DNA of 64,000 nucleotides, from the NCBI GenBank assembly GCA_001800905.1, contig MGWH01000001.1, positions 124,001 through 188,000 on the forward strand, written 5' to 3'. The translations under genes and the position numbers were made by a program. Every line of letters starts with the position of its first letter. The first letter of the stretch is position 1. This document shows positions 40,462 to 49,653 of this stretch, piece after piece. Under the pieces are notes generated by a model. That model was not told the origin of the DNA, ran no database searches, and saw only the letters and a program-made list of their open reading frames with translations. This DNA comes from Flavobacteria bacterium GWA2_35_26 (GTDB taxonomy: Bacteria; Bacteroidota; Bacteroidia; Flavobacteriales; Flavobacteriaceae).

Positions 40462-41241
40462 CTATTTGTTTTGTGATTTTCTAACTGAAAATTTAAACAA
40501 TGATTTCATTATAAGAATAGCAAATTTAATATTGCTAAACTTTTTAATTTTAAAAATTAGAATTGCATCAATAACCACATAGATATATCTTATATAAGAA
40601 AAACTAAGGTTTAATCTAGATTCCGAAGAAGTAGCAACTCTATATCTCACAAGAGGTTTCTTAATTAAGAAAAAATTGTATTTTTTTATAAACAAATTCA
40701 TCCATAAATCAGCATCTTCTGAGGCCCTTTTGGCCGGATTTTCATCAAAATGTACCCACTCTGAATTTGAAAGAAGTACTGATGAATAGGTAAGCGGATT
40801 TCCTGAAAAAAAATCATCAAACTTTGTGATGTTTGTTTTCTTTGTCACACTTTCTTTTATGTCATCTCCAAATAAAATGGTATTGGTGTGCACAATAATT
40901 GGCTCGTCTCTTACTTGATTATTTTGAACCACCTTCATTTGTTGTTCCAATTTATTTGGAAGCCATACATCATCATCGTCACAAAAAGCAATGTACCTAC
41001 CAGTAACTTGTTTTAATCCGAAATTTCTGTTAGTTGCAATTATTCCATGATTTTCATTTTGAAAAGCCTTAATTTTTGAATTGTTAAATGAATTTATTAA
41101 AGCAAAAAAATCATAGTTTGAGTTTGCATCTACAACAATAATTTCAATATTTTGAAATGTTTGATTGAGTATTGCATTCAAAGTTTCTGTTAATAAACTT
41201 TGTCTATTATAAGAGGTTACAATTACACTAACTTGTGGCAT
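40462..41241 (-). CDS. Glycosyltransferase family 2 protein
   Basis: The 259-aa GT-A enzyme starts VSVIVTSYNRQSLLTETLNA and has the nucleotide-sugar binding AFCDDDDVWLPNKLEQQM (DxD-type) and RASEDADLWMNLFI near residue 175 (ED motif). The C-terminus is basic and weakly hydrophobic, suggesting membrane association. It adds a sugar to the lipid-linked repeat unit; donor unknown. It lies 33 nt upstream of wzy and 8 nt downstream of the CDP-sugar reductase gene. Confidence 0.9.
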   Translation of the reverse strand: MPQVSVIVTSYNRQSLLTETLNAILNQTFQNIEIIVVDANSNYDFFALINSFNNSKIKAFQNENHGIIATNRNFGLKQVTGRYIAFCDDDDVWLPNKLEQQMKVVQNNQVRDEPIIVHTNTILFGDDIKESVTKKTNITKFDDFFSGNPLTYSSVLLSNSEWVHFDENPAKRASEDADLWMNLFIKKYNFFLIKKPLVRYRVATSSESRLNLSFSYIRYIYVVIDAILIFKIKKFSNIKFAILIMKSLFKFSVRKSQNK

Positions 41242-41249
41242 ATTGTCTT

Positions 41250-42206
41250 TTATTCGTTTCTTGTTTTATTCTCAAAGTAGTCAAAAAGTTCATTTATTCC
41301 CATTTCAATATCCCAAAGTGGTAAAAATCCTATACTTTTAATCAAACTATTGTCAATTACATATTTTCCAGTATTAGAGGAGTTATTGGTTGTAGCAGCC
41401 GAAATATCGATTTTTAAATGATATCTTTCTTGATAAACACTTTGAATTTTTTGCGCAATCTCTAAAATGGTTAAAGTATTTCCTGAACTTAAGTTGTAAA
41501 TACCTTTACTGTTTTTCTTTTCAATAATTTTTTCAACTGCATGGCATACATCCCAACCGTGAATAAAATCTCGTTTTGGTGATCCATCTGATTTTAAAAC
41601 AATTTCTTTTTTAAAGAAAGCCATTTTGCACAAATCATTAATAACTAAGTCCCAACAATTGTTTTCTTCAAACAATGGTGAACCATAACTGTTTGATAAT
41701 CTGACAACATTGCAGCATATATTAGAGGTTCTGTTGTAATAATCACAAATTAATTCTCCAACTTGATGTGTAAACCCATAGGTATTTAGCGGTTGTAAAA
41801 TTTGGTTTTCAATAACATGTTCTTTGCTTAAAGCTCCATATACCTGAGCTGTAGAAAAATAGATAAATTGAGAAAGACCGTTTTTAGAAAAAGTATCTAA
41901 CAGCGACCATACAGGTGCAATATTAATTGAACTTACAAATGTAGGAGCTTGATTAGACTGGTAATGGTCTAGAGAAACAAGATGTATTAGCACATCAAAT
42001 TTTTCTTGTGCTAACTTGGTCATACATTCCTCATCGCGTATATCTGCCAAAACAACCCTTTCCATTTTAGATACCCAATGTTCATTTGAAGGTATTTTTG
42101 AATGGCAAATAGTGGTAACAGCATAGTCTTTGTTTGCAAAATACAAAGAAAGACGACTTCCTATATATCCCGAACCACCAGTGATGAGAATTTTCTTTTT
42201 TACCAT
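41250..42206 (-). CDS. NAD-dependent epimerase/dehydratase, probable CDP-sugar 4-ketoreductase
   Basis: The 318-aa SDR has ILITGGSGYIGSRLSLYFAN, the QFIYFSTAQVYG segment and, at the catalytic position, NTYGFTHQVGELI, where the usual YxxxK lysine appears as Gln (Y-G-F-T-H-Q). That departure makes the catalytic assignment uncertain. Its position right behind rfbF, rfbG and a 3,5-epimerase-like cupin, overlapping the latter by 7 nt, suggests it completes a CDP-6-deoxyhexose. Confidence 0.8.
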   Translation of the reverse strand: MVKKKILITGGSGYIGSRLSLYFANKDYAVTTICHSKIPSNEHWVSKMERVVLADIRDEECMTKLAQEKFDVLIHLVSLDHYQSNQAPTFVSSINIAPVWSLLDTFSKNGLSQFIYFSTAQVYGALSKEHVIENQILQPLNTYGFTHQVGELICDYYNRTSNICCNVVRLSNSYGSPLFEENNCWDLVINDLCKMAFFKKEIVLKSDGSPKRDFIHGWDVCHAVEKIIEKKNSKGIYNLSSGNTLTILEIAQKIQSVYQERYHLKIDISAATTNNSSNTGKYVIDNSLIKSIGFLPLWDIEMGINELFDYFENKTRNE

Positions 42207-42643
42207 TGATATTCGATATCAGCTAGGTTTTCTTTTCTTTCAATTTCATTTGGATCGTGTTCCAAGTTAGCAACATTCAACAGCAAATTGAATTGTGTAC
42301 CTATGCCGCTAAAAGCTACCCATACATTGGGCGGAATGGTTATTCTTTGATAGTTATTTTCTCCTAAAGTAATATCAAAAAAGTTGTTTTTGGTTGGGCT
42401 GTTTTCTCTGTCATCAAAAATTACAAATCGAATTTTACCCATAGGCACTACAAAATTAAGGGTCATTTGGTAGTGTTTTTTCCAAGGTTTGGTATCCTTA
42501 GCATGAATTGTTGAAAAATAAGCTTCTTCAAAACCAGTGAAACCTGCATCTGATTTTTTCATCCCGTGATAAACATCGCCTTTGGGATGGTGAATTCTTT
42601 TTAGAGGAGTTACTACAACTCCATCAACTGTTATTTTGTCCAT
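42200..42643 (-). CDS. dTDP-4-dehydrorhamnose 3,5-epimerase-like cupin
   Basis: The 147-aa protein is an RmlC-like cupin but short and divergent: VVTPLKRIHHPKGDVYHGMK, KHYQMTLNFVVPMGKIRFVI and RITIPPNVWVAFSGIG. The PHGFAHGF motif of true RmlC is replaced, so it is probably not for dTDP-rhamnose. The overlaps (13 nt with the rfbG ORF, 7 nt with the reductase) suggest it acts on the CDP-4-keto-6-deoxyglucose made by RfbG. It could be a 3- or 5-epimerase. Confidence 0.82.
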   Translation of the reverse strand: MDKITVDGVVVTPLKRIHHPKGDVYHGMKKSDAGFTGFEEAYFSTIHAKDTKPWKKHYQMTLNFVVPMGKIRFVIFDDRENSPTKNNFFDITLGENNYQRITIPPNVWVAFSGIGTQFNLLLNVANLEHDPNEIERKENLADIEYQW

Positions 42644-43746
42644 ACTATTTTTTCGAGTTTGGCTTTGTTTTCATACGATTCAATTTGCGATTTGGTATAG
42701 GCAAACATATCTCCTTTATTTTTATAAAACTCATAATACCAATCACTTGTAAACTCAATCAAGGTTTGATAATCTAAGGTTGCTTTCCATTGAAATGAAA
42801 ACAATGCTTTGTCGCAATTTAATTTTAACAATCCCGCTTCATAAAATTTTATATCTCCCGTCACTTGGTAAGCTTCTTTTGAGTCTTTAAAATGCCAACG
42901 AGTACTCATATCTTCTAAAATTTCTTGAACAGTATGGTTGTATTCTGGTTTTGGTCCAAAGTTATAACTTTCACCATTTAATGAATGATCATTATACAAA
43001 CGTTCTCCCAATTGCAAGTAACCGCTGAGTGGTTCCAAAACATGTTGCCAAGGTCTGGTTGCTTTTGGGCTTCTAATTTCAACCACTTTTCCTTCACTCC
43101 AAGAGCGCATACAGTCTGGAATGATTCTGTCTAAAGCCCAGTCTCCACCGCCAATTACGTTTCCGGCACGAGCCGATGCAATTTGAACTTGAACTCCTTC
43201 ATTTTTAAAAAAAGAATGATAGTATGATTTGAAAATAAGTTCTGCTGCGCCTTTGCTTCCGCTATAAATATCTTTACCACCTACGGCATCGGTTTCTTTG
43301 TAACCATAAATCCATTCTACATTATCATAACATTTATCGCTAGTAATAATAACTGCTGTACATGGCTTGTTATAAACCCTTAAAGCTTCAAGTACATTTG
43401 CAGTACCCATCACATTAGTAGATATGGTATCTATAGGTTCTCTATATGATAAGGAAACTATGGGTTGTGCTGCCAAATGAAAAACAAAATGAGGTTCTAT
43501 TTCATTGATTATCTTTTTAATGGCTTCTAAGTCTCGAACATCTGCATAAAAATGTTTCATTTTTGCTTCTAAATTCAACTCAACAAACATGGATGGCTTT
43601 GTAGGTATTTCATTAGAAATACCATATACATCTGCACCTAAAGTTAGTAGCCATGTACATAACCACGATCCTTTAAAACCTGTGTTACCAGTGACTAGTA
43701 CTTTTTTGCCACGATAAACATCTCCAAAAACCATTTTTTCTACCAT
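42631..43746 (-). CDS. rfbG: CDP-glucose 4,6-dehydratase
   Basis: The 371-aa SDR converts CDP-glucose to CDP-4-keto-6-deoxyglucose. It has VLVTGNTGFKGSWLCTWLLT near the N-terminus (the FKGSWL stretch is typical of RfbG), HLAAQPIVSLSYREPIDT, and catalytic DIYSGSKGAAELI. I chose ATG 43746 over the TTG at 43755; it still overlaps the rfbF stop. Together with RfbF it commits glucose 1-phosphate to the CDP-deoxyhexose branch. Confidence 0.95.
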   Translation of the reverse strand: MVEKMVFGDVYRGKKVLVTGNTGFKGSWLCTWLLTLGADVYGISNEIPTKPSMFVELNLEAKMKHFYADVRDLEAIKKIINEIEPHFVFHLAAQPIVSLSYREPIDTISTNVMGTANVLEALRVYNKPCTAVIITSDKCYDNVEWIYGYKETDAVGGKDIYSGSKGAAELIFKSYYHSFFKNEGVQVQIASARAGNVIGGGDWALDRIIPDCMRSWSEGKVVEIRSPKATRPWQHVLEPLSGYLQLGERLYNDHSLNGESYNFGPKPEYNHTVQEILEDMSTRWHFKDSKEAYQVTGDIKFYEAGLLKLNCDKALFSFQWKATLDYQTLIEFTSDWYYEFYKNKGDMFAYTKSQIESYENKAKLEKIVWTK

Positions 43747-44528
43747 TTTACCCAAGGTGCTTTTTTATTATCATAAAGTTCGTTTAGCAACGAATACTCT
43801 CTAGAAGTGTCCATTGGTTGCCAAAAACCATCGTGTTCAAATACTTGCAATTCTCCACGTTCTACTAATTTTTTCATTGGTTCTTGTTCTAAAACCAAGT
43901 CTTCGTTTTCACTTAAAATTTCTAAAAACTCACTGTTACAAACAAAATATCCTCCGTTTATACGTCCGCCGCTTGCTTGAGGTTTTTCATTAAAACCTGT
44001 AACTGTAGATTTATCATCGGCAATACCAAGTTCACCAAATCTTCCTGGAGGTCTTACACCAGTTAAGGTTACCATTTTTCCATGTGACTTATGAAATTTT
44101 ACCAACGCTTCTATATCAATATCTCCTACTCCATCGCCATAAGTTAGCATGAACATTTCGTCGTTTCCAATGTATTTTTTAATACGTTTAACACGGGCAC
44201 CTGTCATGGCTTTCAACCCTGTTTCGGCAAGAGTTATCTCCCAGCCGTCTTCATCATGGGTAGTTTCTGAAATAATTTGTTCCGATTTTTTACCTAATTT
44301 GATGGTTACATCGGCGCTTCTTAGTTCGTAGTTTAAAAAAAAATCTTTTATTACTTCGCTTTTATATCCCATGCATAAAACAAAATTGGTATATCCATAG
44401 TGGGCATAGGTTTTCATTATATGCCAAATAATGGGCTTACCACCAATAGGAATCATTGGTTTTGGAATATCTTCTGCCACATCACGAATTCGGGTTCCAT
44501 ATCCCCCGCATAATATTACAATTTTCAT
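43740..44528 (-). CDS. rfbF: Glucose-1-phosphate cytidylyltransferase
   Basis: The 262-aa nucleotidyltransferase makes CDP-glucose. The signature VILCGGYGTRIRDVAEDIPK is at the N-terminus, followed by MIPIGGKPIIWHIMKTYAHY and the metal-binding LTYGDGVGDI, and it has the normal RfbF length. It is the first gene of the CDP-sugar block, 53 nt after the epimerase gene upstream. Confidence 0.96.
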   Translation of the reverse strand: MKIVILCGGYGTRIRDVAEDIPKPMIPIGGKPIIWHIMKTYAHYGYTNFVLCMGYKSEVIKDFFLNYELRSADVTIKLGKKSEQIISETTHDEDGWEITLAETGLKAMTGARVKRIKKYIGNDEMFMLTYGDGVGDIDIEALVKFHKSHGKMVTLTGVRPPGRFGELGIADDKSTVTGFNEKPQASGGRINGGYFVCNSEFLEILSENEDLVLEQEPMKKLVERGELQVFEHDGFWQPMDTSREYSLLNELYDNKKAPWVKW

Positions 44529-44581
44529 ACTATCTATTTTAGTTTGTAATTTAATTTACTTTTTTTGTATATTACAGTAAT

Positions 44582-45523
44582 TTAATTTTTATTTAATTCC
44601 CATTGGTAGGTTTCTTCAATTGCTTTTAACAACGATGTATTTTCTACCTTCCATTTACTTTTTAATTTAGAGATTGAAAACACAGGATTCTTGGTATCAA
44701 AAACCTTCTCGTCTACATATTCCCATGTGGTTGAAGGAATTACTTTTTTAATGTTTACCAATATCTCATTAATGGAATAATTATTACCTGAACCAATATT
44801 TATTGTTTCGTTACAAATATTATTTAATTTTAATTGCCAAAAAATATTGGCAAAATCACTCGCAAAAATGTAGTCTTTTGTTGTAGTGCCATCGCCCCAA
44901 ATTTGGATAGGTTCGTTAGCAATTGCTTTTCTGACAGCTATATTTATCAAACCATTTTTAGCACTTGCATGGTACTTACCAAAGGGATTTGAAATTCGAA
45001 GTATCAGGTATTCTATCCCATGTATTTTGTGGTACAGTTTGATGTAATTTTCAATAGCAATTTTTAGCACACCATAAGAGTTATTGGGAGAACTAATAGT
45101 GTCTTCTTGATATTCATTTTCAATTTTTTCGCCATAAACCGTCCCTCCTGAAGAAAGATAACTTATTCTTTTTACCTGAAATTCATTCATTAATTCTAAT
45201 AGTGCTATTGTACCCAACAAGTTAGAATTCACATCTTCTTTTATATTATTGTTGGAAGTTGCAGGAATAGATGTGCTGATGAAATGAAATACCTCATCAA
45301 TATTATACTTGATAAAAATAGCTCGCAACGCATTATTATCTGTATAATCCATTTCTATACTTACTACATTGGGAATCTCTACCATATTTGACTTGCCCAC
45401 TAGAATAAAACAATACTCTTGGACTATGTTTTTATCTAAAATAGATGTATAATATTCAATTATATTTCTACCTAAAAAACCTGTACCTCCTAGAAATAAT
45501 ATGTTTTTATTTACTTTTTTCAA
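44582..45523 (-). CDS. NAD-dependent epimerase/dehydratase (GalE-like)
   Basis: The 313-aa extended SDR has ILFLGGTGFLGRNIIEYY, RISYLSSGGTVYGE and catalytic NSYGVLKIAIEN (YxxxK), plus LRISNPFGKYH and IWGDGTTTKDYIFASDF, all GalE-like. It could interconvert gluco and galacto configurations of a UDP-sugar used by the locus. The substrate cannot be read from sequence. No ATG is near the start; TTG 45523 fits. It is 8 nt downstream of a GT4 gene. Confidence 0.82.
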   Translation of the reverse strand: MKKVNKNILFLGGTGFLGRNIIEYYTSILDKNIVQEYCFILVGKSNMVEIPNVVSIEMDYTDNNALRAIFIKYNIDEVFHFISTSIPATSNNNIKEDVNSNLLGTIALLELMNEFQVKRISYLSSGGTVYGEKIENEYQEDTISSPNNSYGVLKIAIENYIKLYHKIHGIEYLILRISNPFGKYHASAKNGLINIAVRKAIANEPIQIWGDGTTTKDYIFASDFANIFWQLKLNNICNETINIGSGNNYSINEILVNIKKVIPSTTWEYVDEKVFDTKNPVFSISKLKSKWKVENTSLLKAIEETYQWELNKN

Positions 45524-45531
45524 AAATTAAT

Positions 45532-46776
45532 TTATTTTGAATTATACAATTTTAATAAATTCTTTGCATACTTTTCTTCACCTAAGTTTTCAATAAAAGT
45601 TTGAGCTACATTCTTCGAAAAAGCATCTCTAATTTCTGGATTTTTATATAAATAAATAATTGCGTTAGCAATGTCGATTGCAATGGTATTTAAATTAGGT
45701 TTTACTAAAAAAGCATCATATTCATGGGTTAAAAGCTCTGAAATTCCTGCAAAATCTGATGCAATTATACAACGATTATTTTGCATAGCTGTTAACAATA
45801 CCAAGGGTAAATCTTCACCTTCAACAGAGGTCAACATATATAAATCACATTCTTTAATAAATTGAATATAATCAGGTCTATTTCCCCATAGTGTCACATT
45901 TTCGGTAAGATTGTTTTTTTTTATAAAATCTTCAAGAATAAATTTATTTTCTCCGTCTCCAACAAAATTCAATTGTATATCACAATATACAGAATAGTCA
46001 AGCCTTTTAATTTCCAATAAAGCTTCCAGTAAAAATAATTGCCCCTTTCTGAAGGAAAGAAAACCTACCATACTTAAAGTAAATCGCCCTTTTCTAATAT
46101 TTATTGGTTTCAGGTTAGATGATAAAATTGTTTCATTAAAATAGGAAGGAAAATTTCTGACACTAGTTTCTTTAAACCCTCTTTTAATTAAAGCTATTTT
46201 ATTTTCCAAAGAATGTGTTAGAAAAAAACGTATATTTTTAGAAATCAATTTATCCTTATTTCTACTAATAAAGTTTGTTTTCTTAATAGCTTTATTATTA
46301 ACTTGGTATATAACATTTATCGAAGGAAAGAAATTTAAGATTAAAGCCAATTGATTACATGCTTTTGCAGCTGGATATCCCCCATTATTAATATGGACAA
46401 CGTCTGGCTTTAAAATTAACAGATAAATAAAAAAATAAATTATATTCCATATTGCATATAAACCTGTAATCTCAATTAAAAAAAAAGGCAGTTTTATCAA
46501 TCTGCGGAGCGGTTTATTATTTAGTTTTAGATTAATTTTATTATATATATCACCATTTGTTATAAGGTAAAGAGGTTTGAAAATAGTTTTTAAATTGTGT
46601 GATTCAATATCTCTTTTTAAACCAATTTTATAGTCTTTAAAATAACTGTATGAAAATACAATATTAAATTCATCTAATATATAAGAATTTTTATAAATAG
46701 ATTGCATTAATCGTTCACTACCACCATAAATATGACACTGTGAAAAAATAAGCAAGATTGGTTTTTGCACTTTCAT
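45532..46776 (-). CDS. Glycosyltransferase family 4 protein
   Basis: The 414-aa GT-B enzyme has a glycine-rich N-terminus (LIFSQCHIYGGSERLMQSIY), a membrane-associating hydrophobic stretch near residue 105 (LIEITGLYAIWNIIYFFIYLL), and a donor domain with FTLSMVGFLSFRKGQLFLLE and DLYMLTSVEGEDLPLVLLTA, the GT4 Glu motif. Donor and acceptor are unknown. It is one base from the wzx stop. Confidence 0.88.
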   Translation of the reverse strand: MKVQKPILLIFSQCHIYGGSERLMQSIYKNSYILDEFNIVFSYSYFKDYKIGLKRDIESHNLKTIFKPLYLITNGDIYNKINLKLNNKPLRRLIKLPFFLIEITGLYAIWNIIYFFIYLLILKPDVVHINNGGYPAAKACNQLALILNFFPSINVIYQVNNKAIKKTNFISRNKDKLISKNIRFFLTHSLENKIALIKRGFKETSVRNFPSYFNETILSSNLKPINIRKGRFTLSMVGFLSFRKGQLFLLEALLEIKRLDYSVYCDIQLNFVGDGENKFILEDFIKKNNLTENVTLWGNRPDYIQFIKECDLYMLTSVEGEDLPLVLLTAMQNNRCIIASDFAGISELLTHEYDAFLVKPNLNTIAIDIANAIIYLYKNPEIRDAFSKNVAQTFIENLGEEKYAKNLLKLYNSK

Positions 46777-46777
46777 T

Positions 46778-48307
46778 TTAATATTTACTTTTTAGAAAAA
46801 AGACTATTTTTTTTCTGGTTGACTCTTCAATGAAATAATATACAAGCAATGGTATGAGAACAGTACAGAAAAGAGACATACCCAATTGGATAAAGTGGGA
46901 TGTTGAATTAGCTGAATTTATATCTATAGTAGGTATCAAATTGTATAATACAAAAGTAATTATAACTGGCACACTACATTTGACAAGTACCGAAAACAAA
47001 AGCGACATTATTTTTAACGTGGTTTTGAAAGCCATTATTGCTATAATAAAAAATGTGTTTATTAGAATAGTTGTTAGGGTCGCCGAAGCGAGTGAATATT
47101 CTTTAAATCCAAAAAAATCGAACAATACCAAACTTGAATAAAAAACTAATGGTAATAGTAATGCTAAAAAACGAATTGATTTATTAAAAGAATTAGCAAT
47201 AAAGTAATAAGAAATAGGTACACAAATGGCTGTTAATGCAATGGTAAATACAAACATTTGGCTAATTAAAATAGATTTGTCATACAAAGTACCTACCCAT
47301 ATATGTATGATGGTTTTCATGTTTAAAATTAATGCTAAAGAAGGTAATACAATTAAAGGGAATGACCATTTCATCAATGTAATAAAGGTATTGTTGAGCC
47401 CTTCTATATCGTTAACTGCCGTAAAACGATAAAAATAGGCGTTGTACGGACCAAATAAAGTATTATATAAATTTCTTAAAAAATTTAGAAAAACTACAGC
47501 CACGGCATATATGGCAACCGTTTGTACTCCATAAAACTTACTCAATATAAGTGTATCCATTTCAAAATATAATATCCATGCAATGGTTAATAACAGCGAA
47601 CTAAAGGCAAGTTTTTTGGTTTTTGCAAATACCTCTTTTGAAAAATGAAATTGCTTTACTAGATACCATAATTGGTATTGGTATTTTTTTTTAATGATCA
47701 CTAACGCAGTCAAGCTTGATAATAATGTAAGTAATTGAATTGAGATATAATATCCAACGATGTCGTAGTTGGATGATGTTACAAAAAAACTTATTATTCC
47801 AATTTTGATGATATTAAAAAAAATATCGATGGCTTGGTATATGTAATCTTCTATTCGAATTGAAAAAACCAACACATTTAATTTTTGAATAATGATAACT
47901 GGGGCAAAAGCAATTAGTATAAATATGAGTTGGCTTGCTATTTTTAAATCATACAGATTTGTTGTCTTGATGATTAATGAAGGGTTGAGGGCAACGAATG
48001 CTAAAAAAAACAAAATTAAGCCTACGAAAATAGCCAAAATGAATAAGGCAAAAGCAATAATTTTCATTTCTTGTTTTAGCTCTTTTTTTACATAATATTC
48101 GGCAGCATATTTTTGACAAGCAGATAAAAAACCTAAATCTGCATACGAAAAAAACAAGCCCAGACTGGTACATATTGTGTAAACCCCATATATGGTTGGG
48201 TTGGAAGTTAATTTTGGAATGACTAACAATACTGACAAAAAGCCTGTTATGATTCCGAAAAACTTAGTTGTGTATATCAACAAAAGGTTTTTATTGAAAG
48301 TTTTCAC
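46778..48307 (-). CDS. wzx: Repeat-unit flippase (Wzx-like)
   Basis: The 509-aa protein has twelve to fourteen hydrophobic helices and belongs to the polysaccharide transporter branch of the MOP superfamily. Early features are LLLIYTTKFFGIITGFLSVL and GVYTICTSLGLFFSYADLGF. It would flip the undecaprenyl-linked repeat unit to the periplasmic side, for polymerisation by the Wzy-like protein at 39-40 kb. The start is GTG overlapping the GT-B gene stop by 4 nt. Confidence 0.92.
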   Translation of the reverse strand: MKTFNKNLLLIYTTKFFGIITGFLSVLLVIPKLTSNPTIYGVYTICTSLGLFFSYADLGFLSACQKYAAEYYVKKELKQEMKIIAFALFILAIFVGLILFFLAFVALNPSLIIKTTNLYDLKIASQLIFILIAFAPVIIIQKLNVLVFSIRIEDYIYQAIDIFFNIIKIGIISFFVTSSNYDIVGYYISIQLLTLLSSLTALVIIKKKYQYQLWYLVKQFHFSKEVFAKTKKLAFSSLLLTIAWILYFEMDTLILSKFYGVQTVAIYAVAVVFLNFLRNLYNTLFGPYNAYFYRFTAVNDIEGLNNTFITLMKWSFPLIVLPSLALILNMKTIIHIWVGTLYDKSILISQMFVFTIALTAICVPISYYFIANSFNKSIRFLALLLPLVFYSSLVLFDFFGFKEYSLASATLTTILINTFFIIAIMAFKTTLKIMSLLFSVLVKCSVPVIITFVLYNLIPTIDINSANSTSHFIQLGMSLFCTVLIPLLVYYFIEESTRKKIVFFLKSKY

Positions 48308-49617
48308 TGCTTATTCCCAAATTTATAATTTTCAATCAAATCCAAAATTAGATTGGGTTTGAATTCTTGATTGATGTAATCATTTAGTATTGATATGTCA
48401 ACACTTTCTTTCTTTTCTAATATTTGCTGTAATTCTATTTCATTTTTAGCAACAGGAACTTTGTAATGATTTCCGTCAAATGGAGAAACAACTTGTTGGC
48501 CATCAACCAATAAACCATTTTCATCTATTGGCTCATATACTACGTAATTGACTCCCATAATCAATGCTTCTAAAAAAGTCGTTGAAGTTCCTCCTATTAC
48601 TAGTGATGCCTTAGAGAGTGAAGTATTTAAGTCTAAAGTATCTAATTTAAAAAAATTTTTATCAACAAATTTAAAATACCATTGAATGTTTTCACTAGGA
48701 TGTGGTCTCAATCTTACACTTTTGACATTAAAATTTTTCAAAATTTTCTGTATAGATAATAAATAGTAAATAAGATTACTTCTATCTCCAAGAACTACTT
48801 TGTCGCTAAATTGAGATCCATTGAGAGATTTTGTAATTATTACAATATCATCAAATTGAAATTTTAAAATTTTTTGTGTATCGATTTTGTATTTAGGATG
48901 ACCGTTAATAATTATTTTATTTGGATTATGCCCCGCATTAACAAGGTTTTGCTTTATCGCATCTCCCCAAACTACCAAGTAGTCTGTTCTATCGTTTTCA
49001 ATACCGTTATATATTCCAGGCAAACCGTGAATAAAAATAAATGTTGGACGTTTTAATTCTTTAAATACGTCAATAGCTAATTTTTCAAAAAAACCAGAGT
49101 CTTGAGGTAAAAAAAGCGCACAAACATTATTTGTGATCACATATTGCTTTAAATGTTTTTTATAATCTTTAATTAGAATAAATAATTCATAACTAATTAG
49201 TTCTTTAAATGTACTGTTTTTTAGTTTATTATTTAATTCAAGTGAACTCCATATTATTTTGGAATCGAAGTAATTTTGTAATTTCCCAAAAGCCCATGGA
49301 GGTTTAACCATAAGGTATTTTTCATCTGAAATATGTCTTTCTAAATTAAAATATGCTGATGAGAATATTATTTTTTTATTCTTTTTGTTAGCAATGAATA
49401 ATGTTCGAAAAGCGTTGACAATATTGAGAAATTGAAAGATTGATAATTTAATTATTTCTAAAATAGATTTTTTCTTTTCGTTTGGATTTTTAATATGTTG
49501 ACCGTAAGAATAAAACTTATTATTTAAGTCATAGTGTAAATAATTTAAATATAATTTAAATTCTTTATTATCATGAAATTGATTATCAATTAATTTTAAA
49601 ATTAGATTTTTTTTCAT
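48304..49617 (-). CDS. Putative GT-B transferase, candidate nonulosonate transferase
   Basis: The 437-aa cytoplasmic protein has IFIHGLPGIYNGIENDRTDY, then SVRLRPHPSENIQWYFKFVD and LVIGGTSTTFLEALIMGVNY. An HP-containing block followed by a glycine/serine-TTFLEA block is shared by polysialyltransferase-like, Kdo-type and CDP-glycerol-type GT-B enzymes. Its position between pseI and wzx makes it the most likely enzyme for adding the CMP-nonulosonate, but this is inference. The N-terminal 130 residues are Lys/Asn-rich and not recognisable. Confidence 0.65.
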   Translation of the reverse strand: MKKNLILKLIDNQFHDNKEFKLYLNYLHYDLNNKFYSYGQHIKNPNEKKKSILEIIKLSIFQFLNIVNAFRTLFIANKKNKKIIFSSAYFNLERHISDEKYLMVKPPWAFGKLQNYFDSKIIWSSLELNNKLKNSTFKELISYELFILIKDYKKHLKQYVITNNVCALFLPQDSGFFEKLAIDVFKELKRPTFIFIHGLPGIYNGIENDRTDYLVVWGDAIKQNLVNAGHNPNKIIINGHPKYKIDTQKILKFQFDDIVIITKSLNGSQFSDKVVLGDRSNLIYYLLSIQKILKNFNVKSVRLRPHPSENIQWYFKFVDKNFFKLDTLDLNTSLSKASLVIGGTSTTFLEALIMGVNYVVYEPIDENGLLVDGQQVVSPFDGNHYKVPVAKNEIELQQILEKKESVDISILNDYINQEFKPNLILDLIENYKFGNKQ

Positions 49618-49653
49618 AATTGTAATATATAATACTACTTTGATTAAATTGTT

